From Apostichopus japonicus (Eukaryota > Echinodermata > Holothuroidea > Aspidochirotida > Stichopodidae), in assembly GCF_037975245.1 (NCBI RefSeq), contig NC_092583.1, positions 13,917,764-13,981,763 of the forward strand: DNA of 64,000 nt, given 5' to 3'. How positions within the stretch are numbered: position 1 is the first letter of the stretch; each line of letters begins with the position of its first letter. The notes below the pieces were generated by a model that made no database searches, was not told the DNA's origin, and saw only the letters and a program-made list of their open reading frames with translations. A program made the position numbers and the translations under genes. Below, piece by piece: positions 42,311 to 55,369 of the stretch.

Positions 42311-43183
42311 ATGTTCAGTGTACTCGATAACAATTTCCTATTAGTTTACATATAAATCATTGAATTAATGTAGTTCTAATGTTGTTTGTTAAACTTGTGT
42401 AAATATTTAAATAATAGATTTGAATATTCATATATTAGATAATATATGTAGGGCAGCTATTGGCTATCATCTCAGTTGTGACTGGATGCAGTGGTCTTCA
42501 CTTTAAAGCAGATCTTCGAGATGATTTTGTTTTTGTTTGAATTAATATCAATGTAGATTATTAGCGCCACTGCTCAAATTTCAAATATGGAAGTCTAAGA
42601 GAAAATTTGATTTTTCGACAGAATTATTTATTTAGTGATCGAACTTTATTTTATTCCAAATACATGAATATGCATAAATGATACAAAAACATAAAAAAAA
42701 ATTGAAGCATAATACTTAGTTATTGCAATATGAGATTTTCCATATTAATATCTTAATCGTATGGGCAATATCCAGTCAGTGGCCCCCAACTGCATGCACA
42801 ATGTATTGAGATAGTAGACATCAGTACTATATATTGTAATATGGCAACCACACAACTCTGTAGGTTTGTTAAAGGTGTTGACTGAGCTCAGCTGATTGGT
42901 TATTCTAAACCGTGAAATGTGAATCTGTGGAGGGAAAACCCTGAGAAAGTTGGCAGGTGATTTAAAACACTACATGAAAAACATGATGAATCCTTTGGTC
43001 TTTTTTTCCTTATTTTGCACAATATGTAGTATGAAGTGAACCGTTGTAATTGCATTATCACAGAAGACTGCTTTGAGACTTATGTATTACGTTGTGTAGT
43101 CTGTAGTCATCTTTTGACACCAAAAGTTTTGGAAATTGACGTAGGAACTAAGAGCCCTGAGAGAGTTTCAGTCAAGCACAGTA

Positions 43184-43790
43184 CCCGACAAACACAGCAT
43201 CCCACCTGCAACTAACAGGACATAACATCTCACTCACAACTAACAAGACACAACATCCCACCCGCAACTACATCCCACCCGCAACTAACAAGACACGACA
43301 TCCCACCCACAACTAACAGGACATGACAGCCGATCCACAACTAACAGGACACAACATCCCACCCGTAACTAACAGGACACGACATCCCACCCACAACTAA
43401 CAGGACACGACATCCCACCCACAACTAACAATACACGACATCCCACCCGTAACTAACAATACACGACATCCCACCCGTAACTAACAATACACAACATCCC
43501 ACCCGTAACTAACAATACACGACATCCCACCCACAACTAACAGGACACGACATCCCACCCACAACTAACAATACACAACATCCCACCCGTAACTAACAAT
43601 ACACGACATCCCACCCGTAACTAACAATACACGACATCCCACCCACAACGAACAGGACACGACATCCCACCCACAACGAACAGGACATGACATCCCACCC
43701 GCAACTAACAGGACACGACATCCCACCCACAACTAACAGGACACGACCCACAATTAACAGGACACGACAGCCGACCCGACTAACAACTTA
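43184..43790. repeat. 28-bp minisatellite, about 21 copies
   Basis: The unit aacaggacacgacatcccac + ccacaact has two main variants (ggacac...cacaact and atacac...cgtaact) arranged in blocks. A similar run of variants appears twice, suggesting secondary duplication of several units. The period is not a multiple of three and there are no unique spacers, so it is neither coding nor CRISPR. Confidence 0.95.
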
Positions 43791-45120
43791 CTTACCTACC
43801 CAGTCCTCTCTCACCTGTCTGTCTCATTTGCATATAGACTCCCATGGCCATTGAATATCTGCATTGTCTTTCAAACGTAATTATTGAAATCTTTCACCTG
43901 GCAAAATCCAGTTTCATCATAGAAAATCATCATCAATTTTTATAAGCAATTCCCTCTGTATTTATTTTAATATATACATTGTTGATAAACAAATTGTAAA
44001 TTAACAAGGACTCTTCATTGTTTACATCTTACAGCCATTAAATAAATAACACAGCACTACTTAAATCAAACTTGTCTAGTTCAGCGGATTACCTAGATCC
44101 TGACGTTTAAGCTTAAAACTGACTACAAAACTACTTACATGTCTGTCTAGTACCTGGACAAAAGATTACCGACTATAAAACTAGTACATGTGACAGTCTA
44201 GTTGGACAAAAGATTGCGGTCCCATGGATGATAAAGCTAGCTGTTATACTGCTTGTGCACCTACAATTAGCAATATTATTTTGCCAGGTTCATACTGATT
44301 TACAAAAAAGGGGGAAAGTAAAATGACTGTCTAGTCATAAAAGTTGTACACAAGATTTCCTCTTCACACCAGCAATTGGCAAGTTCATTGAGTGGTGGTG
44401 GCCAGGTAATTTATTGTCCTTCATGCTCTAATGGAACTGAAAGAAATAAGACATCAGAGCTTAAAGGGAAGTAAGAATTATATTAGTTTCCATTATCTTT
44501 GTACTATACAACTTACACATTCAGCCATGTCTTGGGTAGAAATTCATTGTAAACATTGTTAGTGTTGCATTGTTCAGAAGGGTTTTACAGTAGGGTATAC
44601 ATGTATTTATGTAGGCACACTCCCTCACTAACTAGTTTTGTGGAGAGGTTGAAACGGACCGTACTTTGTATGCTAAACTAGGTAGTCCAGCCACTTTTCA
44701 TTAATAACCCAATCGTGATTTTTCAGGGATTAGAAAGCAGTATTTTTTAAGGGTATTTAAATAGAAAGCTGCAATGTGTGGTTAAAATAATTGTGATGTT
44801 CCTGTGGACTTTATAATGAAAACTTGGCGATAACTAACTGTGTGGAACACTGAAAAACAGAATTAAACTAAATATTTTATATCAACATCAGTATCATAAT
44901 TATTATTGGTTGAAATATACATTAATTTATTCTCCATTCATTGACTAGCTGCTTGGGTAATAAGGATAAACAGATTCCCTGACAATTTTTCCGCAAAAAC
45001 TGTACATTTAGTTGCTTCCAGTAAAGGTCATCATTGATGACCCAAATTCTGTTAGCCATAAGGAGAAGTATCAGAGGAGATGAGAGGGTGGTAGAGGTGG
45101 TAGGAAAATGCATATTGTAG

Positions 45121-45260
45121 CATTACGCAGATCTTGCCTATAAGATAATACGCCCTAGATACCCCCTGGGGTACCCTACCCGACCAATGGCTCATTACTT
45201 TTTACGGAAAAATGTGAGGTATCTAGGACGGACTTTCTTATAGGCAAGATCTGGGTAATG
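45121..45260. mobile_element. 140-bp MITE-like inverted-repeat element
   Basis: The ends are a 25-bp inverted repeat with one mismatch: 45121-45145 starts cattacgcagatcttgcc, and the reverse complement of 45236-45260 starts cattacccagatcttgcc. The pairing continues inward with about 14 of 18 matches (45146-45163 against 45218-45235), so most of the element folds into one long hairpin. The four bases gtag occur immediately on both sides (45117-45120 and 45261-45264) and may be a target-site duplication. Size, structure and flanks fit a miniature inverted-repeat transposable element. The superfamily is unknown. Confidence 0.65.
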
Positions 45261-45728
45261 GTAGGACCAGGTTAACCTTTCACTATCTTCTCAGAATAAA
45301 GAGTGAAGTACATAGTTGTGAGAGAACTGTAAATTTGGATATAAGAAATAACCCCCCCTCCCCCCCCCACTCCCCGTCTTGATGCCAAACTTTCTTGTGA
45401 ACTCACTTGAATAGATATGACATTCGTTAGGCAAAGGATGCACTTGATGATTTGGCATACAAATTATTACCTGCTAATCCTACAAGTGAGGCTTAATGAT
45501 GGTAGTACAGTGCATTCATGTGACGTTCATTTCACGCTTCCTTCAATGCATTGAGAAAGCAAATATGTTTGGTGCTTGGATGAAAGAAACAGCCACTCTT
45601 CTTCATCTTTAAGTCTCAGTTTAAACTTGATTCTCCACCAAAATAAAATGAAATGAATTATGATTTGGCATCCACAAAGAACATCTCCATTTGACAAGTT
45701 TATATTAAAAACATTTACTATATTTTGA

Positions 45729-46405
45729 ATGATCTCTAAAGAACTAGAAGATTTTATCCATTTTCATCTTTATTTGTACTTCTCCATGGCAACCCGTTGC
45801 TTCCACAACTCTCTTGTTCCTTCATCTCATACTTCTCTTCTCACTTTCTCGATCAAGGGGAAAGTCATATCTCATTTCCTACTTGTACATTTGAATGAGA
45901 TGAAGAAATGCATGAATCGAAGAGAGGAAATGCCAAAAGTAAAGCTTATTCTGACCAAGTTGCCTACATTTTCTGGGGCCATAAACCAGAAGAACGGCGT
46001 TTTCTCGATGGCCTTACCTGCAAATACCGATCTGAAGAATCTCATGGTCACATCTCTCATTAATTTACAAACGGTGGTTTTAATAAAACTACCTTGCCGT
46101 GTTCCTCTCTCGCTAGATGGATGGCATATACCCTTCAATCTTTCTCCAATTTGATCTTCCTGCTTGGATTGTGGGGAGAAAAAAAAAATTTCTATCCCAT
46201 TTATTCCTTTGCCCCAATTAACTACTAGAATAATGTTCAATATATGCAGACTTAGGGCCATGCCTGTGAGAAGTTTTATGTGAGTCACGGCAGGACGACA
46301 TGATCTTAAAGGAGGCGTTACAAACTTTGGACTTGACGGAGAGAGAGATGCAGGGGAAAATGCTAAATATGCTATAAATCTAAATAAAATTAAAAAGCAT
46401 TGCAC
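45729..46405. other. Less AT-rich block with overlapping open frames on both strands
   Basis: A 141-codon + strand frame (45729-46154) and a 177-codon minus frame (45872-46405) overlap. Neither shows a domain or family I recognise, and both are rich in hydrophobic residues from pyrimidine-rich DNA. The block may be conserved non-coding DNA, a decayed gene, or a lineage-specific transcript. I do not call a gene. Confidence 0.25.
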
Positions 46406-47040
46406 AGGAGTTTCTGTGTTGTATAAAATAGGAATAATTTTACCTCTTTACATCTGGCCTCCCCATCTTCCCAAAATGTTGCTCTCTACTCTAGCCGTGT
46501 TAAATTAAAAAGCAGTCTTCAATCCAGTGCAGTTAATTAGTAAGTACTGTTGTTTTGAAGGCTGCAATCTTGATAACAATGGATCAAGAATGTGAAAATG
46601 GATTTAAGTATGTTGGAATGTAGGTGATCAGTTATTACATTCACATAGCAGCAGTAATGTTGCTTTTGTCATACTTGACAGTCTGTTGTATATTACCCTT
46701 TGATCATGCAGTAAATGTCACCATGACGATTGCCGGTATAATATGAGCAAAAACATTTGTAGATAACTAGCATATTTCCCTTTGCCCCCCTTTGGTTCAT
46801 TTATTAATCAGGAATGGTATAAAATAATAATATGCGATTAACCAAAGACCGAGTCGCTATTAATAAACGTTTCATTCAGGCGAGTTGCCCCAAGAGCTGT
46901 GTTTTTATGGTGTACGGCTTGTCATGTAGCTGTCCGGACAGTTACAACTTCAAAATGAATCTTTCCTGCCAAAAATTGTAACCAATCAGATATGGGGTGA
47001 GTTTGATGGAGTCATTCGATCTGGACTGTAATTGTCACTG

Positions 47041-47110
47041 TTATATGTTATTAAAGTTACATCCTCCACCAGTAAGATTTAAACCCAAGACTCTCGCAGC
47101 GGGGACGTGC
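47041..47110 (-). repeat. Possible tRNA-derived SINE fragment
   Basis: The reverse complement contains GGTTTAAATCT (47075-47085), which fits the polymerase III box B consensus, preceded by a GC-rich segment (cgtccccgctgcgagagtc) like the 3' half of a tRNA. No box A is found at the expected distance. It is probably a degraded SINE or a chance match. Confidence 0.25.
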
Positions 47111-47889
47111 GACGATAACTAGAACTATTCTGGGTTAAAATCCTAGGAATGTTGTAGCCCTTTAAATATGACTGTGGTTTAATTTATATATAGGCCTTAA
47201 GCTGGATGCTGATGTTTATGAAAGATTGCAGGAATTGTGGAAAGACATTTGATGGTTGTTGTAGTGTATACAAGTGAGAGAGAGAGAGAGAAATGAATGT
47301 TAACCAAGATGAACTAAGAGAGGAGGGAAAAGAAGGGAGAATGTAGGTTAGTTGAGCTTGGAGGTCATCAGGGATGAAAGTGGGTCATTATTGAGGAGGT
47401 GGCTTAACAAGATGAAGGAATGATAGGTGAAGGAGAGAGTATGGGCAATATGTGGGACAAACCTGGGAAGGTTCACAAGGAGAAAAATAGTAACTGGAAA
47501 AGGGGGGGGTAGGTAACAAGATGAAGATGGATAGGTTATGATGATGGATGGTTACTACCTTTCTGCTGTCCTTGCAAAAGCGAGAAAGTCCTTTTCTTTT
47601 CTTGCCTTTTGAACTCCTTAAAACAATTAGATTTGGGGGAACATTATATAACAAAGGTTGAAATTAGCTAATTAAAATTGATTACATCATCGTTACATCT
47701 TTGTTTTTTTGGAGTTGGTCTGGTAGTCTCTTGGTAAAATCTTAAGATTCAGTGTGTTATCTTGTAGATAGATACTAACAGATAGTTTGGGTAGATAGTT
47801 TTAATCCACGTGGGAAATATGTTTTATTAAGATAGAATTGATCAAAGCAATATTGGGCTTTGACCAGAACTGCTCAGGATTCTAAGAGC

Positions 47890-48960
47890 ATTTGTAGCTG
47901 TTTGTAGGTAATTACAGATCATTGAACTAACATGAGAATGGTACCTTCATTTAGGTTAGGGAGTTAAATGTACCTAACCATATGTAACAGTACAGAATAT
48001 CAAAGCTATAAAATGCAACTAGCACTGTAGGTAACTTACAGACCATTGAAATAACGTGAAAGTTACCTTAATCTAGGTAATGGAGTACAAACTATGATGT
48101 TAATTGTACCTCACTATGGCAAGTCCACCTAATAGGAGGAAGTTGTCTGGAACTAATTGTCTTTTTTGATGTGATTAATAAAGTTTAAAAGTTAAGTTGT
48201 CTTGTTCTGTTGCAAGTCTAACTAGGAATAACGTTAAGAACGAAATCATCCACCTACTTTACTAATCATATCAAACAAGACAACAGTTATGTTGAATTGT
48301 TCTATGTATGAGTCCAGCTAAGAGTAAATTTCACTGGTTCTATGTCAAGTCCAACTAAGAGTAACATTAAGGTGAAGTTGTCTTGAAATAAATCCAAATA
48401 GTTGTCTTGTTTGAAATGAATAGTAAAGTTAAGTTGTCTTGTTCTGTTGCAAGTCTAACTAGGAATAATGTTAAGACTGAAGTTGTCTTGCTCTATGGCA
48501 AGTCCAACTTGTTGTCTTGTTTGATATGAATAGTAAAGTTAAGTTGTCTTGTTCTATAGCAAGTCTAACTAGGAGTAACATTAAGACCGAAGTTGTTTTA
48601 TTCTATAGCAAGTCCAAATAGTTGTATGAATAGTAAAGTTAAGTTGTCTTGTTCAGATATATCAAGTCTAACTAGGAGTAACGTTAAGACCGAAGTTGTT
48701 TTATTCTATAGCAAGTCCAAATAGTTGTCTTGTTTGATATGAATAGTAAGTTAAGTTGTCTTGTTCTATAGCAAGTCTAACTAGGAGTAACGTTAACACC
48801 GAAGTTGTCTTGCTCTATAGCAAGTCCAACTTGTTGTCTTGTTTGATATGAATAGTAAAGTTAAGTTGTCTTGTTCCATTTGCAAGTCTCACTAGGAGTA
48901 ACGTTAAGACCGAAGTTGTCTTGTTCTATGACAAACGAGTTGTCTTGTTGATGTACGAGT
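47890..48960. repeat. Tandem repeat array, about 110-bp unit with diverged edge
   Basis: The core anchor gttaagttgtcttgtt occurs at 48191, 48428, 48538, 48638, 48750 and 48860. Units carry gcaagtctaactaggagtaa, cgttaagaccgaagttgtc and gtttgatatgaatagtaaag. To the left, two strongly diverged copies of a gtaggtaa...acagatcattga segment about 125 bases apart (47900-48110) look like an older layer. No coding potential is seen. Confidence 0.88.
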
Positions 48961-51882
48961 TCAACTTGTAAATAGATGGTTCAAATCAAAGGCAAAGGAA
49001 GTTGATTAACTATGATGATTTGAACATTACCATTAATTACCATTTCATTACCATATTAAGAGGCTCTAAATTTAAAAATTTAAAATAAATACTTAGATTA
49101 TTGATTTTAATCAGTGGTCTCATAGGAATGAGTAATAAAATTGTTACTTGTTTATACATTTGCATTGTAAAAAGCGGTTTATCTACTAGTTATTTAGTAT
49201 GGCAGGTTCAAATAGAAAAAAGTTGGGATGGGTTTGTAATGATGTTAGATTATTAGTAATTTTTGCCACTTTTGTATTTAAATAATTTAGGTTTAATTTT
49301 TTTTTTTTTTTATAGATTTGCCTGACTACCATCAATGTTTAGCAGCTAGTAACATTTAGAAATACAGCAGAATGTGGAATTGTGCAATGTTTGATGTCAT
49401 AGTAATACACAAGCAAGCAATATATGTATATATCTTTCGAACAAGAAGGTCTCCCCCTTTTCCTTCAGTATTTGATGTTGGATCTGAAGATTTCAACCCA
49501 TTTTACTGCAAGTAATTAAAAATTACATCATTTTTGGAGGGGTGAGAGATTATGGATAAACAAGAAAATGGGAAATATATTTATTCATTATTGGATAGGC
49601 CTGACATACCAGAGGCCTGAGACTTTGGTTACTAGTAATAATAGCTGAATATTTGGTGGGTATTCTTTCCTTGTACAATTTTAAGCCTGTACTTGTTGTA
49701 TTTGTGGTGTAAATTTCTTTACTAAACATTGGGAGGGGGGATGGAGGACCATAGGGAATTAACACATGACTTGGTATTGCAGTATTTTTATAGCATTTAC
49801 TAAACATCTCGAATAGTTAACACATGAACGGCAAATACTGAGGCCAGATGAATTTGTCCTAGATTCTGAGAGCAGAAAATGTTTTTCAAGTGTTTTTCAT
49901 TTCCTTGAGAATAAAGTGGCAATTACACTAAGCAATAATCCATTAAACATCCACTCATTTTCCTAAAACACCTGCTGCTGTATTTTTTTTTTGTCCACAC
50001 ATCTTTTTACCGCGGTTCTTACGGTAGTCCTTAAAGCTCCCAGCTTTACGTGACATTACCTCAAAACGGAACATAAGATGCTTCCACGGTGATCTTCAAC
50101 TAATGCGCCCAGAGAGATAAGGGAAGGTTTATGTAAAAAAGACCACAAGAGAGTCAAGCGGAAAATGTCTTCGTAAAATAAACAGAGATGCGTTTTAACG
50201 ACGACTACGACTAGCTGGCTTAGTTGGTCATTGCCCGTCCGGTCGTTCACCTTAAACACACTTTGGTGACAGTGTTTTTGTTATCCGCACTCATTACGCC
50301 AATCAGGGAGATTGCACATTGAAGGCCAGGCTGGTACATTCAAATCAGGCATACAACCAATCAGATTTACTTAAAAATAAATATTGCCTGTGGAGACTTT
50401 TTCTCCTTGCCTCTCCTTCTTCTTCTTCAACGGCAGCTTCCAAGAGAGCGGGAGAGAAAAGACAGAAATGAGGAGAAGGTATTGAAACAAAAACTGAAAT
50501 CTGTACTTCATCAAATAGTTGCTCGGAGGGGAAAAGGATTTTTTTTTTTAAAGTTGGAAGTGTTAAACATTTGTTTCGTACGTGGAGATATTACGTCTCC
50601 GCCAACCTCCTCATCCGATACAATTGCCCCTCCTTTAGTATCTAATTTGATTTTGAGTGTGTGTCATCAATTGTCAGTTTTAAAAAGTTGCTTTTTGAGT
50701 ATTTTTTTCTTTTTCCTTCTGTTTTTTATATGTTTTTTTTTATTCTTCGTGTATATCAGTCATCTTCGTCTTGTGTCGGAATTCTTTTTATTTCCCCGTA
50801 GTCCCCTTAGACGTTAATCTGATAAACCGTGGAGAGTGGAAACCGATATCCAACTGCTCCAAGGTTGATAAAAATTGATCAAAACTTGCACTGACAGAAA
50901 ATAATAGGCTTGTATATAGACATTGCATCATAATTAATTTGGCGTCACTTTTGTACTTATCTGAATTACAAAGGAATTATGGATCCACTTGAACGTTTTT
51001 TTTTTTACAAAAACAGAGTGTAGAAGTGTTTACTAGGGCATTGCCTAATTGGTGCAGTTCTTATTAAATAAGTTTCCAAATTGATAAAAAAAAAAGACAA
51101 GGAATGTCATAATCCTATGATTATCAAATTTTCAATTTTTTGGAAAATATTTCCTATATTCAAGCTATAAAACAACCTGTATTCATTGGAAGTGAAAACC
51201 AAAAGAGAAAAAATCATACAATTTTCAGATATATGAGTGTGTTTCCTTTGAGAGAATGTATGGTAGGCTAAGGGTCAAACCTGGGAATTGACAGAAGGGA
51301 GAGGTGATGCCCCTCCCCCACCCCCCCCTCCCTCCACCCATACTATCTGTTCATGTCAACTACATCACTCACTTTAATTCAATTTCCATTCTCTTTTCCA
51401 CAAGGTTGGTCAAATTACAATTGACTATGACAGTGATCACACAATTGGAAAAAGAAAAAAAACATGTCTTGTCCAAATTTTTACAAAAAAAGAAAGAGGA
51501 ATTTCACTTTGTCTACTCTGATGTAGGTGACATTCCAAATATTTGTAGAATTTTGCCTAGTTGAGGTACAATCCACTCATATGGGGTAGTTCTGAGGTGA
51601 TTCGCTCAAATAATGCTCAACACGTTTCAAGTCTGTATATAACAACTTCTTTTTTTTTGCAGCGGGGCCAAAGAAAGATGTGGCGGGCCTGACGAGAAAC
51701 ACATTTTTATTTTTCATGTGGCTTAACATGTAATTGGTTGAACAATAATTGATCACGTTAGAAATTATTGTATTCCAGTCATTTTGGAGGTAAATCAACT
51801 GGAATCATTTTAAGAGGAAATTTTTTTTTTACGGTAAGATTTTGGAAACTTTAATCATGTCTTATTTTTGTTTTGTCTACAG
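48961..51882. other. Intronic stretch before the finger-1 exon
   Basis: A less AT-rich block at about 50030-50420 could be regulatory. A 136-codon + frame at 50407-50817 ends in a phenylalanine/leucine run encoded by T tracts and is not convincing. Nothing else is recognised up to the acceptor at 51882. Confidence 0.4.
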
Positions 51883-51971
51883 ATGAGCTGAACGAGCTAA
51901 TTAAGTGTATGGTCTGTGGAGATACATCAACAGGGTTTCATTATGGCATTCATTCCTGTGAAGGATGCAAG
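51883..51971 (+). CDS. Nuclear receptor DNA-binding domain exon, zinc finger 1 (NR1-type)
   Basis: This internal exon encodes the first C4 zinc finger of a nuclear hormone receptor, a nuclear ligand- or redox-responsive transcription factor. It reads (G)[14 protein letters not shown], then [16 protein letters not shown]. The spacing C-x2-C-x13-C-x2-C is exact, and the P-box EGCKG is the class that reads AGGTCA half-sites. The acceptor is a pyrimidine-rich tract ending tctacag, and the donor is AAG/gtatgt. The exon starts with two bases of a split codon (phase 1 intron before it) and ends on a codon boundary (phase 0). A break at CEGCK/GFFRR is a common nuclear-receptor intron position. The stretch [13 protein letters not shown] most resembles E75, Rev-erb and PPAR among families known to me. 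Threonine follows CGD, where lysine is usual. The group is unresolved. Confidence 0.94.
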
Positions 51972-53897
51972 GTATGTAGTAAATAAATGGCTATGAGAAA
52001 CTGAGACTGTAACTCTGTACTAATATAGTGCATAAATCAGAAAACAAACTGAATTTCAGGTAAATTTCATTGAATTTTAATGAAGGTGATGAAACACAAT
52101 CAGTTCTAATTGTTAGTTGGGATAGACTTGTTTATGGTGAATTTTACTTTTAATTGATATATTTAACACTTTTTCGAGGAAATCAGCTGGCCTTTCTTCT
52201 CTTCCCGGTGAATGAAAACAGACAAAGGGAGGAAGAAGTTAATCCATTGTCTTTATTTATCCAGATGATTATGATGCATATCTTCCCCAAAAGAGCTTAA
52301 AACAATTTATTTTTCTATTTGGGAGAAATATGTTGGTTCAAATACTATGTCAGATGGCTGCAATTATTGAAAATTAGATTTCCTTTGCTTGCTGCTATGG
52401 TGAAAATCAGCCAAATAATAGCCAAACTTATTAAAATTGTGTTTTAGTAAAACAGAAGAAAAGACTTATTAAAAAGCCAATTGATTGTAGTTCCTTCACA
52501 TGTAAAACCTGTTTTATCATATTAAATTAATTATGAAGGAATGCTTCAAAGGAGCTAAAAAAATTAAATATTGAAAAATAGTGGAAATCAGCAGTAATAA
52601 GGATTAAGCATAGAATATGTCTGCCATTAGGTGGTAAATGCTTGAAATGAGCTAAAAGAAAATTAAAAAAATATTGAAAGTACTTGACCACACTAACTAT
52701 TGAGTGGCTAGGCCCCCCAAAAGGAATTTGACTAACAAACCGTACAGCATTCTGCATCATGCCAAACCGAGGAGGCAAATAGTTTTGATCAATTTAAACA
52801 CCACAGTCCCGATTCTCATTTCAGACAATACAATAATTTTTAATCAATCCTGTATATAAATTTTTACATCATTTTCAACACTTTCCCTCTGTAGTTTTTG
52901 GTTTGGAGCAGTTCTTTGAATATTAAAAGAAAATGCCTTAAAAAAAATGATCTCTTGCTCTCGAGCATGAGTGACTAGAGGATATGTAGTTCATTAGAGA
53001 AGATGAGATTTGCAATACGTAGAATTCAACTAACCTAGCTCTCTCTTATCTCTCTCTCTCTATGGTTCCTTTATATCGTCGGGCTTTTGTCGTCATCGTC
53101 GTTTGTGTATGTTCAACTTCACAGTGACACATTTTCTGTGCCTTTCATGACATACACACATTGCAAATAGATTGCTGAACCCTGGGGATGGATGCTGCAA
53201 ATGGCAATTTTTATGAAAGCATGAATAAATTATCACAGAAGCCAGAGCCCAACGAAATAAAAGGCACAATTTGTACCGTTTGGTTTTATCTGGAGGTGAT
53301 CACATTTAGAAAAGCTGATTGGTATATATTGCTGTAATAATCTATTTGTATTTTTAGAGTTTTCTCACTGTATATTATCCATATATATCCAAAGAGGGCT
53401 TGACTTGACAAGTTTTAAATTATTTTTTGTAGAGGAAACTCTCGGAAAGGTCTTTGATTCTGAAAAATTCAATTATGGAAAAGCATTATTTAAAAAAGTA
53501 ATTAGAAGAGCCTAGAGGTGTAGTAACACTATAACAGAATTAATGAATACCAAAAAACTAGGTTATATGCATGTTCATGTTTATGCATATACACATACAT
53601 AGTAACATGAGCTTTATTTAAAACTTGGTGAAAATGGAGCATAAATCGTGACTGAATATTCAAAATTTTAATGCTGCAGTTTGGTCTATGTGTATAAGCA
53701 TATTTTGAATGTGATGTGATGACTACATAAGCAATGTTTTAATGGTTAGTCTTAATTAATAAACATTTCAATTTATTTAGGTCTTATGAAACACAAGGTT
53801 GTAAAAAAAATTTATTTATTCACTACATTTGTCGTGTGTGATTACTCATTCAAAATCTGTTGACAGTTTACAAAAAGCTCTTTTAATTTCCAAGATA

Positions 53898-53938
53898 TAT
53901 ATACCAGGGAGTTGTTATGGAACAACTCCCTGTATATA
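53898..53938. repeat. Strong hairpin in the DNA-binding-domain intron
   Basis: cagggagttgtt (53905-53916) and aacaactccctg (53921-53932) are perfect 12-bp complements around the loop atgg. tatata on both sides extends the stem to 18 pairs with one bulged base. It could be the core of a small inverted-repeat element or a structured RNA. It is shorter than a standard microRNA precursor. Confidence 0.75.
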
Positions 53939-55369
53939 CACAGTTGAAGTTTTGATATGTCTGGGACTCATCCAACTTCCTTATTTTAGGCCTTAATAAG
54001 TTAACCCCTAATTTTGAGCCCCCATTATATCATGGTATAATGTGATGTTCCTCTTGTCAAGGAAGCCAATTAAAATATATTTAAAAATTGCATTAAAACG
54101 AAGGTAGTCAAAATAGAGGAATTTACAGAAAATAATCCCTTTCACATGATCAATGTGCTTAATTAGCTAATATTTATTCATAATTAATGGACTTTGATGG
54201 GAGTTGCAGTTATTTTCATGATTTATAATGCCTATTTAGAGTGATTTAAGGTGTTCATAGGTGTTCCTACAGAGTTCCTGCCGCATGAAACCTCAGTTTT
54301 AGTGAGCAATTAATGACCTTATTAATCTTTGACATACGATTACCAACGATTCCGACCAGGAATAAAGCTGCGTATCTCAAACCATCAATTATTTATTGGT
54401 CTTAATGAAACTTAATGAATGTAGCATCTTGCAAATTGGAGCCCAACAAAGAAGTAGAAACAACAAAAAATTCTCCAAGTCGTTGAAAATAACTTGAGAA
54501 GATTTGTCATTGTATCGTCATTCCCATTTGTTTGCTAATACAAGTATATCATATTATTATCAAGTGGACAGTGTAGTTAGTCACTCAGCCTTTATACTAC
54601 ATCAACCTGCATGTTTTTACCATGAAGCTTTTGACCCAGTTTAATCTTCCAAAAACGTTTTATTTTTGTCCAAATCCCTATGAATAACCATGGTCCTCTT
54701 CATCTATAATATTGCTTGAGGGGAATATCAAATGTAAGATAGTTGTGAATCCTAAACAAAGGCCTGCTTAGTTGGAGGTTTTGCTAAAATAAAGATTACA
54801 AAATTGGTCTTCCATACTGCCATATGGCCAAAGGGTTATAAAACCAGAGAATAAATAGTATTAAACGTCGTCGTCGTCGTACAGGTCTCTCCTAGCAGGT
54901 CAATATAGCTGTGAAATTTAATAAAAGTTATGAATAGTTAATGAGGTTGGGTACCGTAAACATGGTTGTAGCAAACTAATTAGCGGATTGCAAGGTTCTC
55001 ATGTTGTAAATGGTTTATCGGATTCAAAGTATATTTTATGTATTCTGCCCCCCCCCCCTCCCCCATCAACGGATTGGGAAGAAGGAGGGGTTGAGAGAGT
55101 AATGGAACATGATATTTAGTTCATAAATATTGTAGAGAGATCTCCTCTGTAATTATATTTTGACAACTGATTAAGTAAGTTTGAGTAAGTACCAATATTA
55201 TCCACTTTATAAAATAACAGAAAAAAAGAAGAAAACTCTTTCTGCTTTTCAAACAATGCTGAAATACTAACAACACAATAATATTTTTATTTAGTCTAAC
55301 TATTTATCAGCAAAATTATACCCACCCTGATTTTTCTCTAGAAATAAATATTATCAGTGGCAGAGTTGG

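Noticed and set aside
43184-43790. CRISPR-like regular repeat
   Set aside because: The units are contiguous 28-bp copies without unique spacers, and the DNA is eukaryotic.
50407-50817. 136-codon + frame with apparent hydrophobic end
   Set aside because: The hydrophobic part is encoded by T tracts and there is no family resemblance.
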